Shown: positions 33,004-44,600 of the stretch, piece after piece
Position numbering within the stretch: position 1 is the stretch's first letter
Layout of the letters: the number at the start of each line of letters is the position of its first letter
DNA from: JBIQJD01 sp044507695
GTDB taxonomy: Bacteria; Bacteroidota; Ignavibacteria; Ignavibacteriales; Ignavibacteriaceae
Length of the DNA stretch: 59,791 bases
Direction of reading: 5' to 3'
NCBI GenBank assembly: GCA_044507695.1
Contig: JBIQJD010000019.1
Span: 1 to 59,791, forward strand
Program-made: the position numbers and the translations under genes
Notes under the pieces: generated by a model
What the model was told of the DNA's origin: nothing
The model's database searches: none
Seen by the model: only the letters and a program-made list of their open reading frames with translations

Positions 33004-34209
33004 TTATTTTATAATCTTTGTTACAAGTCCGGCGCCTACTGTTCTACCGCCTTCGCGGATAGCGAACCGCAAGCCTTCTTCCATCGCAATTTCAGAAATC
33101 AATTCAACTGTAAGCTTTACTTTATCGCCGGGCATAACCATTTCAGTTCCTTCAGGAAGTGTAGCAACGCCGGTAACGTCAGTTGTTCTGAAATAGAACT
33201 GAGGTCTGTATCCGTTAAAGAATGGTGTATGGCGTCCGCCTTCTTCTTTTGAAAGGATGTAAACTTCACCTTCAAAAGATTTATGAGGAGTGATTGAACC
33301 GGTTTTTGCAAGTACCATCCCTCTTTCAATTTCATTTTTATCAACACCTCTTAATAAGATACCTGCATTATCACCAGCCATAGCAGAATCTAATTCTTTT
33401 CTGAACATTTCAATACCGGTAACAACTGTTTTCTTGTGAACGCCCAAACCGATAAGTTCAACCTCTTCCTGTATTTTTACCTGGCCTCTTTCAACTCTTC
33501 CGGTAGCAACTGTACCACGGCCGGTAATTGAGAAAACGTCTTCAACAGGCATAAGGAATGGTTTATCTGTTTGCCTTTCAGGAATTGGAATATATTCATC
33601 AACTGCTTTCATCAGTTCCCAGATGCAGTTATATCTTTCATCATCAATAGGAGCGTTTGAACTTGCAGCTTCCAAAGCTTTTAATGCTGAACCTTTAATG
33701 ATAGGAATTTCATCTCCGGGGAATTCATAAGAACTGAGAAGATCTCTTAATTCAACTTCAACAAGTTCAATCAATTCTTCATCATCAACAAGATCAACTT
33801 TATTCATGAATACAACAATCTTAGGAACGCCAACCTGACGTGCAAGGAGAATATGCTCTCTTGTTTGAGGCATAGGACCATCAGTTGCGGCAACAACAAG
33901 AATTGCACCGTCCATTTGAGCAGCACCGGTGATCATGTTTTTAACATAGTCAGCGTGGCCAGGGCAGTCAACGTGCGCATAGTGTCTGTTCTCAGTAGCA
34001 TATTCTACGTGAGAAGTTGCAATGGTAATACCTCTTTCTCTTTCTTCAGGTGCGTTATCAATACTATCAAATGATCTAACTTCTGATAAGCCCTTTTTAG
34101 CGAGAGCCATGGTGATGGCAGCTGTTAAAGTAGTTTTACCATGATCTACGTGACCGATAGTTCCTATATTAACGTGAGGTTTACTCCTATCAAATTTTTC
34201 TTTTGCCAT
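33004..34209 (-). CDS. tuf: Elongation factor Tu
   Basis: EF-Tu brings aminoacyl-tRNA to the ribosome with GTP. The 401-residue protein has GHVDHGKTTLTAAIT (P loop), DCPGHADYVKNMITGAAQMD (G3), NKVD (G4) and SALKALE (G5). It is preceded by AAAGGAGATTTCG. It is the only tuf in this window; the usual second copy upstream of secE is absent. Confidence 0.99.
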   Translation of the reverse strand: MAKEKFDRSKPHVNIGTIGHVDHGKTTLTAAITMALAKKGLSEVRSFDSIDNAPEERERGITIATSHVEYATENRHYAHVDCPGHADYVKNMITGAAQMDGAILVVAATDGPMPQTREHILLARQVGVPKIVVFMNKVDLVDDEELIELVEVELRDLLSSYEFPGDEIPIIKGSALKALEAASSNAPIDDERYNCIWELMKAVDEYIPIPERQTDKPFLMPVEDVFSITGRGTVATGRVERGQVKIQEEVELIGLGVHKKTVVTGIEMFRKELDSAMAGDNAGILLRGVDKNEIERGMVLAKTGSITPHKSFEGEVYILSKEEGGRHTPFFNGYRPQFYFRTTDVTGVATLPEGTEMVMPGDKVKLTVELISEIAMEEGLRFAIREGGRTVGAGLVTKIIK

Positions 34210-34251
34210 CGAAATCTCCTTTAAATTATTTCTTTTTAATTAATAATTTTT

Positions 34252-36348
34252 TTAAGCTGTAACCTTTTTACCTAAAGTTTTTTCTGCAATTTCATCAGCT
34301 ATTGATTTGGGAACTTCCAGATAATGCGCGAACTGCATTGTATAAATAGCTCTTCCCTGAGTCATCGATCTTAATACTGTAGCATAACCAAACATTTCAG
34401 ACAATGGAACCGTAGCCTTTATTACCTGTGCATCTTTACGTGCAGAAAATCCTTCAATTTTTCCTCTGCGGGAGTTAAGATCTCCCATAACATCTCCGAG
34501 ATATTCTTCCGGAGTAACAACCTCTACATCCATAATTGGTTCCAGCAGCACCGGTTTTGCTTTTTTAGCCCCTTCTTTGAATGCAATAGACCCGGCGACT
34601 TTAAATGAAATTTCGTCAGAGTCAACATCATGGTAGGAACCATCATAAATTTTTGCTTTAATATCTACAACAGGGAAACCTGCAACAACGCCATTACGCA
34701 TTGCCTCCTGAATACCGGCAGAGACTGCTGGAATGTATTCTTTAGGAACCACACCGCCAACAATTGCATTTGTAAATTCATAACCTTTTCCAGGTTCGTT
34801 GGGCGATAACTCAACCCAAACGTGCCCGTATTTACCTCTACCGCCCGATTGTTTAACGAATTTACCTTCCGATTGAACTGTTTGAGTAATTGTTTCTCTA
34901 TAAGCAACCTGAGGTTTACCAACATTAGCTTCAACTTTAAATTCTCTCTTCATTCTATCTACAAGAATTTCGAGATGCAGTTCACCCATTCCGCTTATAA
35001 GTGTTTGTCCTGTTTCTTCATCAACTTTAACTCTGAAAGTCGGATCTTCATCAGCCAGTTTAACCAAAGCATCAGATAATTTATCCTGATCAGCTTTTGT
35101 TTTTGGTTCAATAGCAATTTGAATAACCGGTTCAGGAAATACAATTTTTTCCATTACAACCGGATCATCTTCAGAGCAAAGTGTATCGCCGGTTCTTGTA
35201 TACTTCAAACCAACTGCTGCAGCAATATCTCCCGCTCTCACTTCGTCAATCTCTTCACGGTGATTAGCGTGCATTTGAAGTAAACGGCTGATTCTTTCTT
35301 TCTTGCCGCTGGTTGAATTATAAATGTATGATCCTGCTTTTAATGTGCCGGCATAAACTCTGAAGAAGGTAAGCTTGCCAACATAAGGATCATTCATAAT
35401 CTTAAATGCCAACGCAGTGAACTTTTCATTTGTATCAATTTTTCTTTTCACCATATCATTAATGCCGATATGATGAGCTTCAATCTCTTTGAAATCAACC
35501 GGTGATGGAAGAAAGTCTACAATCGAATCAAGTAATTTCTGCACACCTTTATTTTTGAATGATGAACCGCAGAGAACAGGAACGATTTTAAGCTCAACTG
35601 TTGCGCGTCTTAAAACATTTTTAACTTCATCTTCAGTTATATCTTTGCCTTCAAGATATTTTTCCAGCAGCGTATCGTCAACTTCTGAAACTGCTTCAAG
35701 CATTTCTGTTCTGTACTTTGCCGCTACTTCCTGAAGATCATGTGGTATTTCGATTTCATCATACGTAGCACCGAAAGATTCTTCATGATACATGCGTGCT
35801 TTGTTGGAGATCAGATCAATAACACCGGAGAACATATCTCCTTCGCCAATTGGCAGATTGATAGGAATAGCATTTGCGCCTAATCTTTCTCTCATCATTT
35901 GAACGGCGTTATAAAAATCAGCACCTGTTCTGTCCATCTTATTGATGAAAGCAATTCTCGGAACTCTATACTTATCTGCCTGTCTCCAAACAGTTTCGGA
36001 TTGTGGTTCTACACCGCCTACCGCACAAAATAATGCAACGGCACCATCCAAAACTCTTAATGATCTCTCAACCTCAACTGTAAAATCAACGTGTCCGGGA
36101 GTATCAATAATATTTATCTGATGATTATTCCAGTAACAGGTAGTTGCGGCACTTGTAATTGTTATACCGCGTTCTTTTTCCTGTTCCATCCAGTCCATAG
36201 TTGCGCCGCCTTCATGTACTTCACCAAGGCGATGCAATTTTCCGGTATAAAATAAAATTCTTTCTGTAGTTGTAGTTTTACCGGCATCTATATGAGCCAT
36301 GATACCGATATTTCTAACCTTATCTATATTTACTTGTTTTCCAGCCAT
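34252..36348 (-). CDS. fusA: Elongation factor G
   Basis: EF-G drives translocation with GTP. The 698-residue protein has AHIDAGKTTTTERILFYTG (P loop), DTPGHVDFTVEVERSLRVLD, INKMDRTGADF and a standard domain IV (GGRGKYGHVWVEL) and V. It sits in the str operon between rpsG and tuf. Length is usual, and it has the features of the canonical factor rather than a paralogue. Confidence 0.98.
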   Translation of the reverse strand: MAGKQVNIDKVRNIGIMAHIDAGKTTTTERILFYTGKLHRLGEVHEGGATMDWMEQEKERGITITSAATTCYWNNHQINIIDTPGHVDFTVEVERSLRVLDGAVALFCAVGGVEPQSETVWRQADKYRVPRIAFINKMDRTGADFYNAVQMMRERLGANAIPINLPIGEGDMFSGVIDLISNKARMYHEESFGATYDEIEIPHDLQEVAAKYRTEMLEAVSEVDDTLLEKYLEGKDITEDEVKNVLRRATVELKIVPVLCGSSFKNKGVQKLLDSIVDFLPSPVDFKEIEAHHIGINDMVKRKIDTNEKFTALAFKIMNDPYVGKLTFFRVYAGTLKAGSYIYNSTSGKKERISRLLQMHANHREEIDEVRAGDIAAAVGLKYTRTGDTLCSEDDPVVMEKIVFPEPVIQIAIEPKTKADQDKLSDALVKLADEDPTFRVKVDEETGQTLISGMGELHLEILVDRMKREFKVEANVGKPQVAYRETITQTVQSEGKFVKQSGGRGKYGHVWVELSPNEPGKGYEFTNAIVGGVVPKEYIPAVSAGIQEAMRNGVVAGFPVVDIKAKIYDGSYHDVDSDEISFKVAGSIAFKEGAKKAKPVLLEPIMDVEVVTPEEYLGDVMGDLNSRRGKIEGFSARKDAQVIKATVPLSEMFGYATVLRSMTQGRAIYTMQFAHYLEVPKSIADEIAEKTLGKKVTA

Positions 36349-36386
36349 CTAAATTTTAATTCTTTCCTACTTGTATCTTAGTTTAA

Positions 36387-36854
36387 TTACCATTTAAAGT
36401 GAGCAAATGCTTTATTTGCTTCTGCCATTTTATGAGTATCTTCTTTTTTCTTTACTGCAGAACCTTCACCATTCGCTGCAGCGATAAGTTCGGAAGCGAG
36501 TTTTAATGACATTGACTTATCATTTCTGCTGCGGGCATATGTTCTTATCCAGCGCATTGCAAGTGCAATTCTTCTTTCAGGGCGAACTTCTGTAGGCACC
36601 TGATAAGTAGCGCCGCCGACTCTTCTGCTTCTTACTTCAATAACTGGCTGGGTATTGCTGATAGCTTTTTTAAAAACTTCGATTCCCGGTTTTTTAGTTT
36701 TTTCTTCGATAAGATCAAATGCTTTGTAAACAACGTTACGCGCGTTTGATTTTTTGCCATCATACATCAGCGAGTTAACAAATTTTGAAACCAAAACATC
36801 TTTAAATTTTGGATCAGGTTTAACGTATCTTTTTTCTGCTCTTTTCTTTCTCAT
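36387..36854 (-). CDS. rpsG: 30S ribosomal protein S7
   Basis: S7 starts assembly of the 30S head. The 155-residue protein has MRKKRAEKRYVKPDPKFKD, VEVRSRRVGGATYQVPTEV-like VIEVRSRRVGGATYQVPTEV and HKMAEANKAFAHFKW at the end. It follows rpsL by three bases. Confidence 0.98.
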   Translation of the reverse strand: MRKKRAEKRYVKPDPKFKDVLVSKFVNSLMYDGKKSNARNVVYKAFDLIEEKTKKPGIEVFKKAISNTQPVIEVRSRRVGGATYQVPTEVRPERRIALAMRWIRTYARSRNDKSMSLKLASELIAAANGEGSAVKKKEDTHKMAEANKAFAHFKW

Positions 36855-36857
36855 ATA

Positions 36858-37235
36858 TTATTTTGCTTTTGGTTTTTTAGCGCCGTATTTGGATCTGCCT
36901 TTTTTTCTATCTTCAACACCGCTTGTATCAAGCGTACCTCTGATGATATGGTAACGAACGCCTGGCAAATCTTTTACTCTGCCGCCTCTTATTAAAACAA
37001 TTGAGTGCTCCTGCAGATTGTGCCCTTCACCGGGAATATAAGCAGTAACCTCTATGCTGTTAGTTAATCTAACCCTTGCTACTTTTCTTAATGCCGAATT
37101 TGGTTTTTTTGGTGTTGTTGTATAAACTCTTGTACATACACCTCTCTTTTGCGGGCAAGCATCAAGCGCCGGAGCTTTATTTTTTGCCAGAATTTGAACC
37201 CGGCCTTTTCTAACTAACTGGTTGATTGTGGGCAC
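36858..37235 (-). CDS. rpsL: 30S ribosomal protein S12
   Basis: S12 controls decoding accuracy and is the streptomycin-resistance locus. The 125-residue protein has MPTINQLVRKGRVQILAKN, TTTPKKPNSALRKVARVRL and RVKDLPGVRYHIIRGTLD. The Lys residues changed in common resistant mutants (in TTPKKPNSA and RVKDLPG) are wild type. It is the first gene of the str operon, with a promoter at 37282-37310. Confidence 0.99.
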   Translation of the reverse strand: MPTINQLVRKGRVQILAKNKAPALDACPQKRGVCTRVYTTTPKKPNSALRKVARVRLTNSIEVTAYIPGEGHNLQEHSIVLIRGGRVKDLPGVRYHIIRGTLDTSGVEDRKKGRSKYGAKKPKAK

Positions 37236-37281
37236 TAAACTACTCCAATCTTATCATTTTCTAAAAAAAATTCAGACTTCT

Positions 37282-37310
37282 AATATATACTATAGCACAA
37301 ATTTTGTCAA
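37282..37310 (-). promoter_or_regulatory. Promoter of the str operon (rpsL)
   Basis: On the minus strand TTGACA (37310-37305) is followed after 17 bases by TATATT (37287-37282). In Bacteroidota terms it is TTG-N20-TATATTAG, one base from TAnnTTTG. It fits both consensus types and lies about 47 bases upstream of the rpsL ATG. Confidence 0.75.
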
Positions 37311-37340
37311 GAAACGCAAGAAATAATTTAATTTTTTGAC

Positions 37341-37373
37341 AAAAAAATCCGGTCATAATTCATATGACCGGAT
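37341..37373 (-). terminator. Terminator of the rpoBC operon
   Basis: Stem ATCCGGTCATA (37347-37357) / TATGACCGGAT (37363-37373), loop of five; on the minus strand it runs into seven T (37347-37341). It lies 23 bases after the rpoC stop and upstream of the rpsL promoter. Confidence 0.92.
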
Positions 37374-37395
37374 CAATTATGTAAGAAAGATTTTA

Positions 37396-40300
37396 TTATG
37401 CCTGAACTTCTTCTTTGTTTTCTTCTACCGGTACTTCTTCAACCTTTAAAATAATGTTCTTGTATTTTTTAAGGCCTGTTCCGGCAGGAATGAGATGCCC
37501 CATAACTACGTTTTCTTTCAGTCCAAGCAGAAGATCTTTTTTAGCCTCGGTAGCTGCATTGGCGAGAACTTTTGTGGTTTCCTGGAATGAAGCCGCAGAT
37601 ATGAAACTTTCTGTTGAAAGTGCAGCCTGCGTAATTCCCAGCAGAATATGTTCGAATGTAGCTGGTTCTGCATCCCGTGCAACTATAGGTTTTTTGCTCT
37701 TCTTTTTAAGATCGGCATTTATCTCTCTGAGTTTACTTTTTGGAATAAGCTGTCCTTCTTTATATTTAGAATCACCTTTATCCTCAATGTAAACCATACT
37801 CATTATTTTATTGTTTTCCTCAATGAATTCATTTCTATCAACTATATCTTCTTCGAGGAATCTGGTATCACCGGGAGAAACAATTTTAATTTTCTGAAGC
37901 ATCTGGCGTACGATCACTTCAATATGCTTATCATTAATTTTTACACCCTGCAAGCGATATACATCCTGTATTTCATTTACAAGATATTCCTGAACCGCAC
38001 TTGTACCTTTTATTTTGAGAATATCATGCGGATTTATAGGGCCGTCTGTAATTTTTTCTCCGGCAGGAATTTCATCATTCTCCTGAACTAACACATGTTT
38101 ACCGAGAGGTACATTATATTTTTTCTCATCAGATTTATCCGGTGCAATAACAATAATTTCTCTTGAACCTTTCTTGCGTGCACCAAATTTAACATTACCT
38201 TCAATCTCAGAAACAATTGCTGGTTCCTGTGGACTTCTTGCTTCAAACAATTCTGTAACTCTTGGCAGACCACCCGTAATATCACGGCTCTTTGTAGTCT
38301 GTTTTGAAATTTTTGCCAGAATTGTTCCGGCAGGAACAGTTTCACCTTCTTCTACAGAAAGATAAGATCTTGTAGGAAGGTTGAATGATTTCTTTGTACC
38401 GTCTTCACCTTCAATTGCAATGCTTGGCGTAAGATTTTTATCTTTTGATTCAATCACAACTTTCTGTACGTGGCCTGTTTGTTCATCAGTAACCTGCTGA
38501 AGAGTTACGCCATCAATCAAATCGACAAATCTTACCTTACCTTTAATATCAGTAAGAATAACTGAGTTATAAGGATCGTGATTATAAAGCGGAGTACGCT
38601 TCTTAACGAACTGCCCATCATTAACAACTATCTCTGCACCGTAAGGAACATCATATTTTTTAATCTGACGATTATTCTCATCATAAATTCCAAGCACACC
38701 ACGGCGCCCGGTAACTACTTTTACAGTTCCGAGGAAATCAGATTTTTCAACGTATGATATACGTTCATATTTAACTGTACCTTCAGAAGTTGATTCCACC
38801 TGTGATTGGCTTGCAATACGTGAAGATGTACCACCAAGATGGAATGTTCTAAGTGTAAGCTGGGTTCCGGGTTCACCAATTGATTGTGCGGCAACTATAC
38901 CAACTGCTTCACCAATTTCAACAAGTTTGCCGTTAGTAAGATTTCTTCCATAACATTTTGCACATACACCGCGTTTAGATTCACAGGTTAAAACAGTTCT
39001 TATATAAACAGATTCTATGTTGGAATCTTCAATCCTTTCAGCGATCTCTTCGGTAATCATTTCACCGGCAGCAACTATTAGTTCATCTGTGCGCGGATCA
39101 TACACATCTTCCTGAGCAACGCGTCCGGTTATTCTTTCACCAAGCGGCTCTCTTTCCTGTTCAACATCTTTTAATGCTGTTACTTCTATACCCAGAATGG
39201 TTCCGCAATCAATTTCAGAAATAATAACATCCTGGGAAACATCAACCAATCTCCTGGTGAGATAACCCGCATCTGCTGTTTTCAATGCAGTATCTGCGAG
39301 ACCTTTTCTTGCACCGTGAGTTGAGATGAAGTATTCAAGAACCGAAAGTCCTTCTTTAAAATTTGCAACAATCGGGTTCTCGATAATTTCTCCTGCCTGA
39401 CCCGATAATGTTTTTTGTGGTTTCATCATCAAGCCTCTCATTCCTGCAAGCTGCCTTACCTGTTCCTGTGAACCTCTCGCACCGGAGTCAACCATCATGT
39501 GCAGTGAATTAAAGCCCTGATTATGGGTTCTGATTTTATCCATCAATGCACGCGCAACATCATTCGTTGTATGAGTCCAAACGTCAATAATTTTGTTATA
39601 ACGTTCGGCATCTGTAATAACACCCTGCTCGTGCTCGTTTAAAATTGCTTCAACTTTTTTATTTGCTTTTGCAATCAGATTTTCTTTTTCTTCAGGGATA
39701 ATCATATCGGCATAGCTTACAGATAAACCACCTGCGGTTGAATACCTGAAGCCAAGATCTTTCAGATCATCAAGGAATTTTGCTGTTACTTTATTTCCAA
39801 GCTTCATGAACATCTGGCCAATGAATCCGCCAAATGTCTTTTTGATAAGAAGCTGATTAAAGAATCCCATTTCCTTTGGAACAATCTGATTAAATATTAC
39901 ACGCCCAACAGTTGTTTCAATTATCTGTCCATCAATTCTAACTTTTATTTTAGCATGAAGCCCGACTACTCTGGAGTTGTATGCGATTATCACTTCATCA
40001 GTTGAACCGAATGTCATTCCTTCACCCTTCTCACCTTCTTTAAATTTGGTGAGATAGTAGCAGCCAAGAACGATATCCTGTGTTGGCACTACAATCGGAC
40101 TTCCGTTTTGAGGAGAAAGAATATTGTGGCTGCTTAACATCAGCAGTGATGCTTCAAGCTGAGCTTCATATGATAACGGAACGTGAACAGCCATCTGATC
40201 ACCATCAAAGTCTGCGTTGAAAGCTGTACATACCATTGGATGAAGCTGTAATGCACGGCCGTCTATCAATACCGGCTGGAATGCCTGAATACCTAATCTA

Positions 40301-41622
40301 TGCAGAGTAGGTGCACGGTTCAGCAGTATCGGATGCCCCTCTATAATTTTTGCAAGTATATCCCAAATAATCGGATCTTTTCTATCAACAACTTTTCTTG
40401 CACTCTTAACAGTTTTATTGTAACCTCTTTCAATCAATTTTCTGATGATGAATGGTTTAAACAATTCAACTGCCATATCTTTTGGTAAACCGCATTGATG
40501 CAGTTTTAATTCAGGACCAACAACAATTACTGAACGGCCTGAGTAATCAACTCTTTTACCAAGAAGATTCTGGCGGAAGCGCCCTTGTTTTCCTTTAAGC
40601 ATATCACTTAAAGATTTCAAAGGTCTGTTATTATCACTTCTTACAGCACTGCCTCTTCTTGAATTATCAAACAGAGCATCAACTGATTCCTGCAGCATTC
40701 TTTTTTCATTTCTTAAAATTACTTCAGGAGCTTTGATATCGATTAATCTTTTTAAACGGTTATTACGAATAATAACCCGTCTGTAAAGATCATTTAAATC
40801 TGATGTTGCAAATCTTCCTCCTTCAAGCGGAACAAGCGGTCTTAGTTCCGGCGGAATAACAGGAATATAATTTAACACCATCCATTCAGGCTTATTCTGA
40901 GGTTTTCCTTCTTCTTCTTTGAAAGCTTCAAGAACTCTTAATCTTTTAAGAAGATCTGCTTTTTTCTGCTGAGAAGTCTCAACTTTTAACTGATCTCTTA
41001 ACTCTTTGGATAATTTTTCAATATCTGTTTTCTTTAAAATATCCTTTATTGCTTCGCCGCCTATTTTTGCAACGAATTTTTTGGGATCATCATCATCCAG
41101 TTTTTCATTTCCTGCAGGAAGAGAATTTAATACCTCAAAGTATTGATCCTCTGATATTAAATCTTTCTTGCTTAACCCTGTTGGACCCGGATTGATTACA
41201 ACATAGGATTCATAATAAATAATCTTTTCTAATTCTTTAAGGCTTACACCAATTATATTACCGATTTTAGAAGGCTGAGCTCTGAAGAACCATATATGAA
41301 CAACAGGAACTGCGAGAGCAATGTGTCCCATTCGTTCGCGTCTTACACTTTTTTGTGTTACTTCAACGCCGCAGCGATCACAAATTATTCCTTTGTACCT
41401 GATTCTTTTATACTTACCGCAGAAACATTCCCAATCGCGTGTTGGACCAAAAATTTTCTCGCAAAACAATCCGTCTTTTTCCGGTCTGAATGAACGATAG
41501 TTTATAGTTTCCGGCTTTGTTACTTCTCCATAAGATCTGGTTAAAATATCATCGGGGCTTGCCAGACTAATAGTGATACTATTGATATCACGCATTGCAT
41601 TTTCTTGAACTCTGTAAGGCAT
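37396..41622 (-). CDS. rpoC: RNA polymerase beta' subunit
   Basis: The 1408-residue subunit forms half of the catalytic cleft of RNA polymerase. The N-terminal zinc site is CFCGKYKRIRYKGIICDRCG. The Mg-binding catalytic motif NADFDGDQM is at 469-477 with Asp 471, 473 and 475. The second zinc site is LTCESKRGVCAKCYGR. The C-terminal end has GITQAALSTESFISAASFQE. It lies 60 bases after rpoB and ends the operon at the terminator 37341-37373. Confidence 0.99.
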   Translation of the reverse strand: MPYRVQENAMRDINSITISLASPDDILTRSYGEVTKPETINYRSFRPEKDGLFCEKIFGPTRDWECFCGKYKRIRYKGIICDRCGVEVTQKSVRRERMGHIALAVPVVHIWFFRAQPSKIGNIIGVSLKELEKIIYYESYVVINPGPTGLSKKDLISEDQYFEVLNSLPAGNEKLDDDDPKKFVAKIGGEAIKDILKKTDIEKLSKELRDQLKVETSQQKKADLLKRLRVLEAFKEEEGKPQNKPEWMVLNYIPVIPPELRPLVPLEGGRFATSDLNDLYRRVIIRNNRLKRLIDIKAPEVILRNEKRMLQESVDALFDNSRRGSAVRSDNNRPLKSLSDMLKGKQGRFRQNLLGKRVDYSGRSVIVVGPELKLHQCGLPKDMAVELFKPFIIRKLIERGYNKTVKSARKVVDRKDPIIWDILAKIIEGHPILLNRAPTLHRLGIQAFQPVLIDGRALQLHPMVCTAFNADFDGDQMAVHVPLSYEAQLEASLLMLSSHNILSPQNGSPIVVPTQDIVLGCYYLTKFKEGEKGEGMTFGSTDEVIIAYNSRVVGLHAKIKVRIDGQIIETTVGRVIFNQIVPKEMGFFNQLLIKKTFGGFIGQMFMKLGNKVTAKFLDDLKDLGFRYSTAGGLSVSYADMIIPEEKENLIAKANKKVEAILNEHEQGVITDAERYNKIIDVWTHTTNDVARALMDKIRTHNQGFNSLHMMVDSGARGSQEQVRQLAGMRGLMMKPQKTLSGQAGEIIENPIVANFKEGLSVLEYFISTHGARKGLADTALKTADAGYLTRRLVDVSQDVIISEIDCGTILGIEVTALKDVEQEREPLGERITGRVAQEDVYDPRTDELIVAAGEMITEEIAERIEDSNIESVYIRTVLTCESKRGVCAKCYGRNLTNGKLVEIGEAVGIVAAQSIGEPGTQLTLRTFHLGGTSSRIASQSQVESTSEGTVKYERISYVEKSDFLGTVKVVTGRRGVLGIYDENNRQIKKYDVPYGAEIVVNDGQFVKKRTPLYNHDPYNSVILTDIKGKVRFVDLIDGVTLQQVTDEQTGHVQKVVIESKDKNLTPSIAIEGEDGTKKSFNLPTRSYLSVEEGETVPAGTILAKISKQTTKSRDITGGLPRVTELFEARSPQEPAIVSEIEGNVKFGARKKGSREIIVIAPDKSDEKKYNVPLGKHVLVQENDEIPAGEKITDGPINPHDILKIKGTSAVQEYLVNEIQDVYRLQGVKINDKHIEVIVRQMLQKIKIVSPGDTRFLEEDIVDRNEFIEENNKIMSMVYIEDKGDSKYKEGQLIPKSKLREINADLKKKSKKPIVARDAEPATFEHILLGITQAALSTESFISAASFQETTKVLANAATEAKKDLLLGLKENVVMGHLIPAGTGLKKYKNIILKVEEVPVEENKEEVQA

Positions 41623-41682
41623 AATTTTTATCTCCTAATTTCTAAGTGAAGCTTGTCTGCAGGACAAGCATGTTCATTTGCA

Positions 41683-44600
41683 TTAACTAATTTTGATATC
41701 CAGACCTAAGCCCTGGAGTTCTTTAATTAACACGTTGAACGATTCAGGAATATTTGGTTCCTGTAAGTTTTCACCTTTAACTATTGCTTCATATACTTTT
41801 GCTCTACCGGCAACATCATCACTCTTTACAGTTAAGATTTCCTGAAGGATATGAGATGCACCATAACCTTCAAGAGCCCAAACTTCCATTTCTCCAAATC
41901 TCTGTCCGCCAAACTGAGCTTTACCACCCAGCGGCTGCTGGGTAATAAGTGAGTATGGCCCAATAGATCTCGCATGAATTTTATCATCAACAAGATGGCT
42001 TAGTTTGAGCATGTAGATATAACCGCATGTAACTTTTTGATGAAATTTTTCTCCGGAACGGCCGTCGTAAAGGTCAGTCTTGCTTCCTTTTTCAAGACCA
42101 GCTTTTTCAAGCCATTCATCCACGTCTTCCATTTTTGCACCATCAAAAATCGGAGTTGCGAATTTTGTCCCCAGTACTTTTCCAGCCCAGCCAAGTGCAG
42201 TTTCATACAACTGTCCAAGGTTCATACGGGAAGGTACACCAAGCGGATTTAACACTATATCAACCGGTGTTCCATCCGGAAGGAAAGGCATATCTTCACG
42301 GGGAACTATTTTTGCTACAACACCTTTGTTACCATGGCGGCCTGCCATTTTATCACCAACTGAAAGTTTTCTCTTCTTTGCAACATAAACTTTTGCAAGC
42401 TGAACAATTCCCGGAGGAAGTTCATCACCGCTGGTAATTTTTATTTTTTCTCTTTTGTACTCCTCTTCAAGATCAGCAAGTACATCAAAATAATTTTTGA
42501 ATAAAGCTTTTATATGATTATTTGTTTTCTTTGATTCAAACCAATCAAGCGTATAATCAAGCTTTGTTATGTCTTCCATTGAAGAGAAAGTATTCTCTTT
42601 AATTGTTGTACCGCTTCTAAGCACCACGCTTCCATCAAGATCACGAATACCTGTTGTGGTATTTCCTTCAGTAAGTTTGGTAATCTTTTCAACTAACTTT
42701 GAATAGTGCGCGTTTACAGCATTTTTATGATTTTGTTCAAGTGTATCAAGCTGTTTTTTCTCAATTTTCTTTGAATCACCATCACGGCGTTTTCTGCTGA
42801 ATAAACGGGTTCTGATAACAGTGCCTTTAAGTCCGGGAGGTGCTTTAAGTGATGCATCTTTTACATCACCGGCTTTATCTCCGAATATTGCACGAAGCAG
42901 TTTTTCTTCAGGTGTAGGATCGGTTTCACCTTTAGGAGTGATTTTACCGATTAGGATATCATTTTCCTTTACTTCTGCACCTTCTCTTATTATTCCGTTT
43001 TCATCAAGATTCTTAACTGCTTCTTCACTAACGTTAGGAATTTCTCTTGTTAATTCTTCTTCACCGCGTTTTGTTTCTCTTACCTGAAGTTCAAATTCTT
43101 CAACATGAATTGAAGTATAAACATCTTCGCTTACAACTTTTTCACTGATGATTATAGCATCTTCAAAATTATATCCGCGCCATGGCATGAATGCTACCAG
43201 CACGTTTCTTCCAAGTGCAAGTTCACCATTTTCAGTTGATGTACCATCAGCAAGAACATCACCCTTAGTAACGCGCTGCCCTTCATGTACAATCGGTCTC
43301 TGATTTACGCAGGTTTCCTGATTTGTACCGCTGAATTTAATCAGTTTATAGGTAACTCTTTTGAAATCATCAAAGCTTGTTAATGCTTCAATGCTGTTTG
43401 GATTTACATCATATTTGACAACAATTTTATTTGCATCAACATATTCAACAATACCATCATCTTCTGCAACAATTACAGCTCTTGAATCTGTTGCAAGTTT
43501 TTTCTCAAGCCCGGTTCCTACAATTGGTGCTTCAGGTCTTAAAAGCGGCACTGCCTGGCGCTGCATGTTTGAACCCATCAGCGCACGGTTAGCGTCGTCA
43601 TGTTCAAGAAATGGAATAAGTGCTGCTGCAGCACTTACAATTTGAGCCGGCGCAACATCCATATACTGTACGTGATCCGGAGTAACAATCGGGAACTCAC
43701 CTTTATTTCTTGATTTTACCCTTTCATTAATAAACTTAGATTGTTCATTAAGCGGTGCATTTGCCTGAGCAATTGTATAAATATCTTCCTGCTCTGCAGT
43801 CAGATAATCAACTTCATTTTGAACCTTACCTTTTTCAACTTTACGGTAAGGAGTTTCAAGAAATCCGTATTTGTTAACTCTTGCATAAATAGTGAGAGAT
43901 GAGATCAATCCGATGTTCGGACCTTCTGGTGTTTCAATCGGACATAATCTTCCATAATGTGTATAGTGAACGTCACGGACTTCAAATCCGGCACGCTCTC
44001 TTGTTAAGCCGCCGGGACCTAATGCAGACATTCTCCGCTTGTGTGTCATTTCTGCAAGAGGATTTGTCTGATCCATAAACTGTGAAAGCTGGTTTGTACC
44101 AAAGAAAGCATTTATTACACTGCTTATAGTTCTGGCATTTACAAGATCCTGCGGAGTAAAGTTTTCAGAATCACGCATGTTCATTCTTTCCTTGATTGTA
44201 CGTGCCATGCGTGACATACCAATATTGAACTGCTGCTGAAGTTGTTCACCAACTGTTCTAACTCTTCTGTTGCCTAAATGATCAATATCATCAACACTTT
44301 CATTTCCGTTTTTAAGCTTAATGATATATTTCATTATGGCAAGAATATCGTCCGGAGTAAGAACTGTTATTGATTCATCAACATTAACTTTAAGTTTATC
44401 ATTCATACGGTGTCTTCCAACTTCACCAAGATCATACCGCTTATCGTTGAAAAACATTTTTTCAATTAATGCCTGGGCAGTTTCAACATCAGGAGCTTCA
44501 CCAGAACGAAGCTGTCTGTAAATTGCAAATAGCGCTTCTTCTTTTGTATGAGAAGTATCTTTTTTGAGAGTATTAACGATTAAATCCTGTTCCGGAGAAG

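Noticed and set aside
34252..36348. Second fusA-like paralogue or resistance factor
   Set aside because: Position in the str operon and all domain motifs fit the standard EF-G.
42080..42388. Open frames opposite rpoB and other long open antisense frames
   Set aside because: They lie wholly inside strongly conserved genes, have no family features and no start context.
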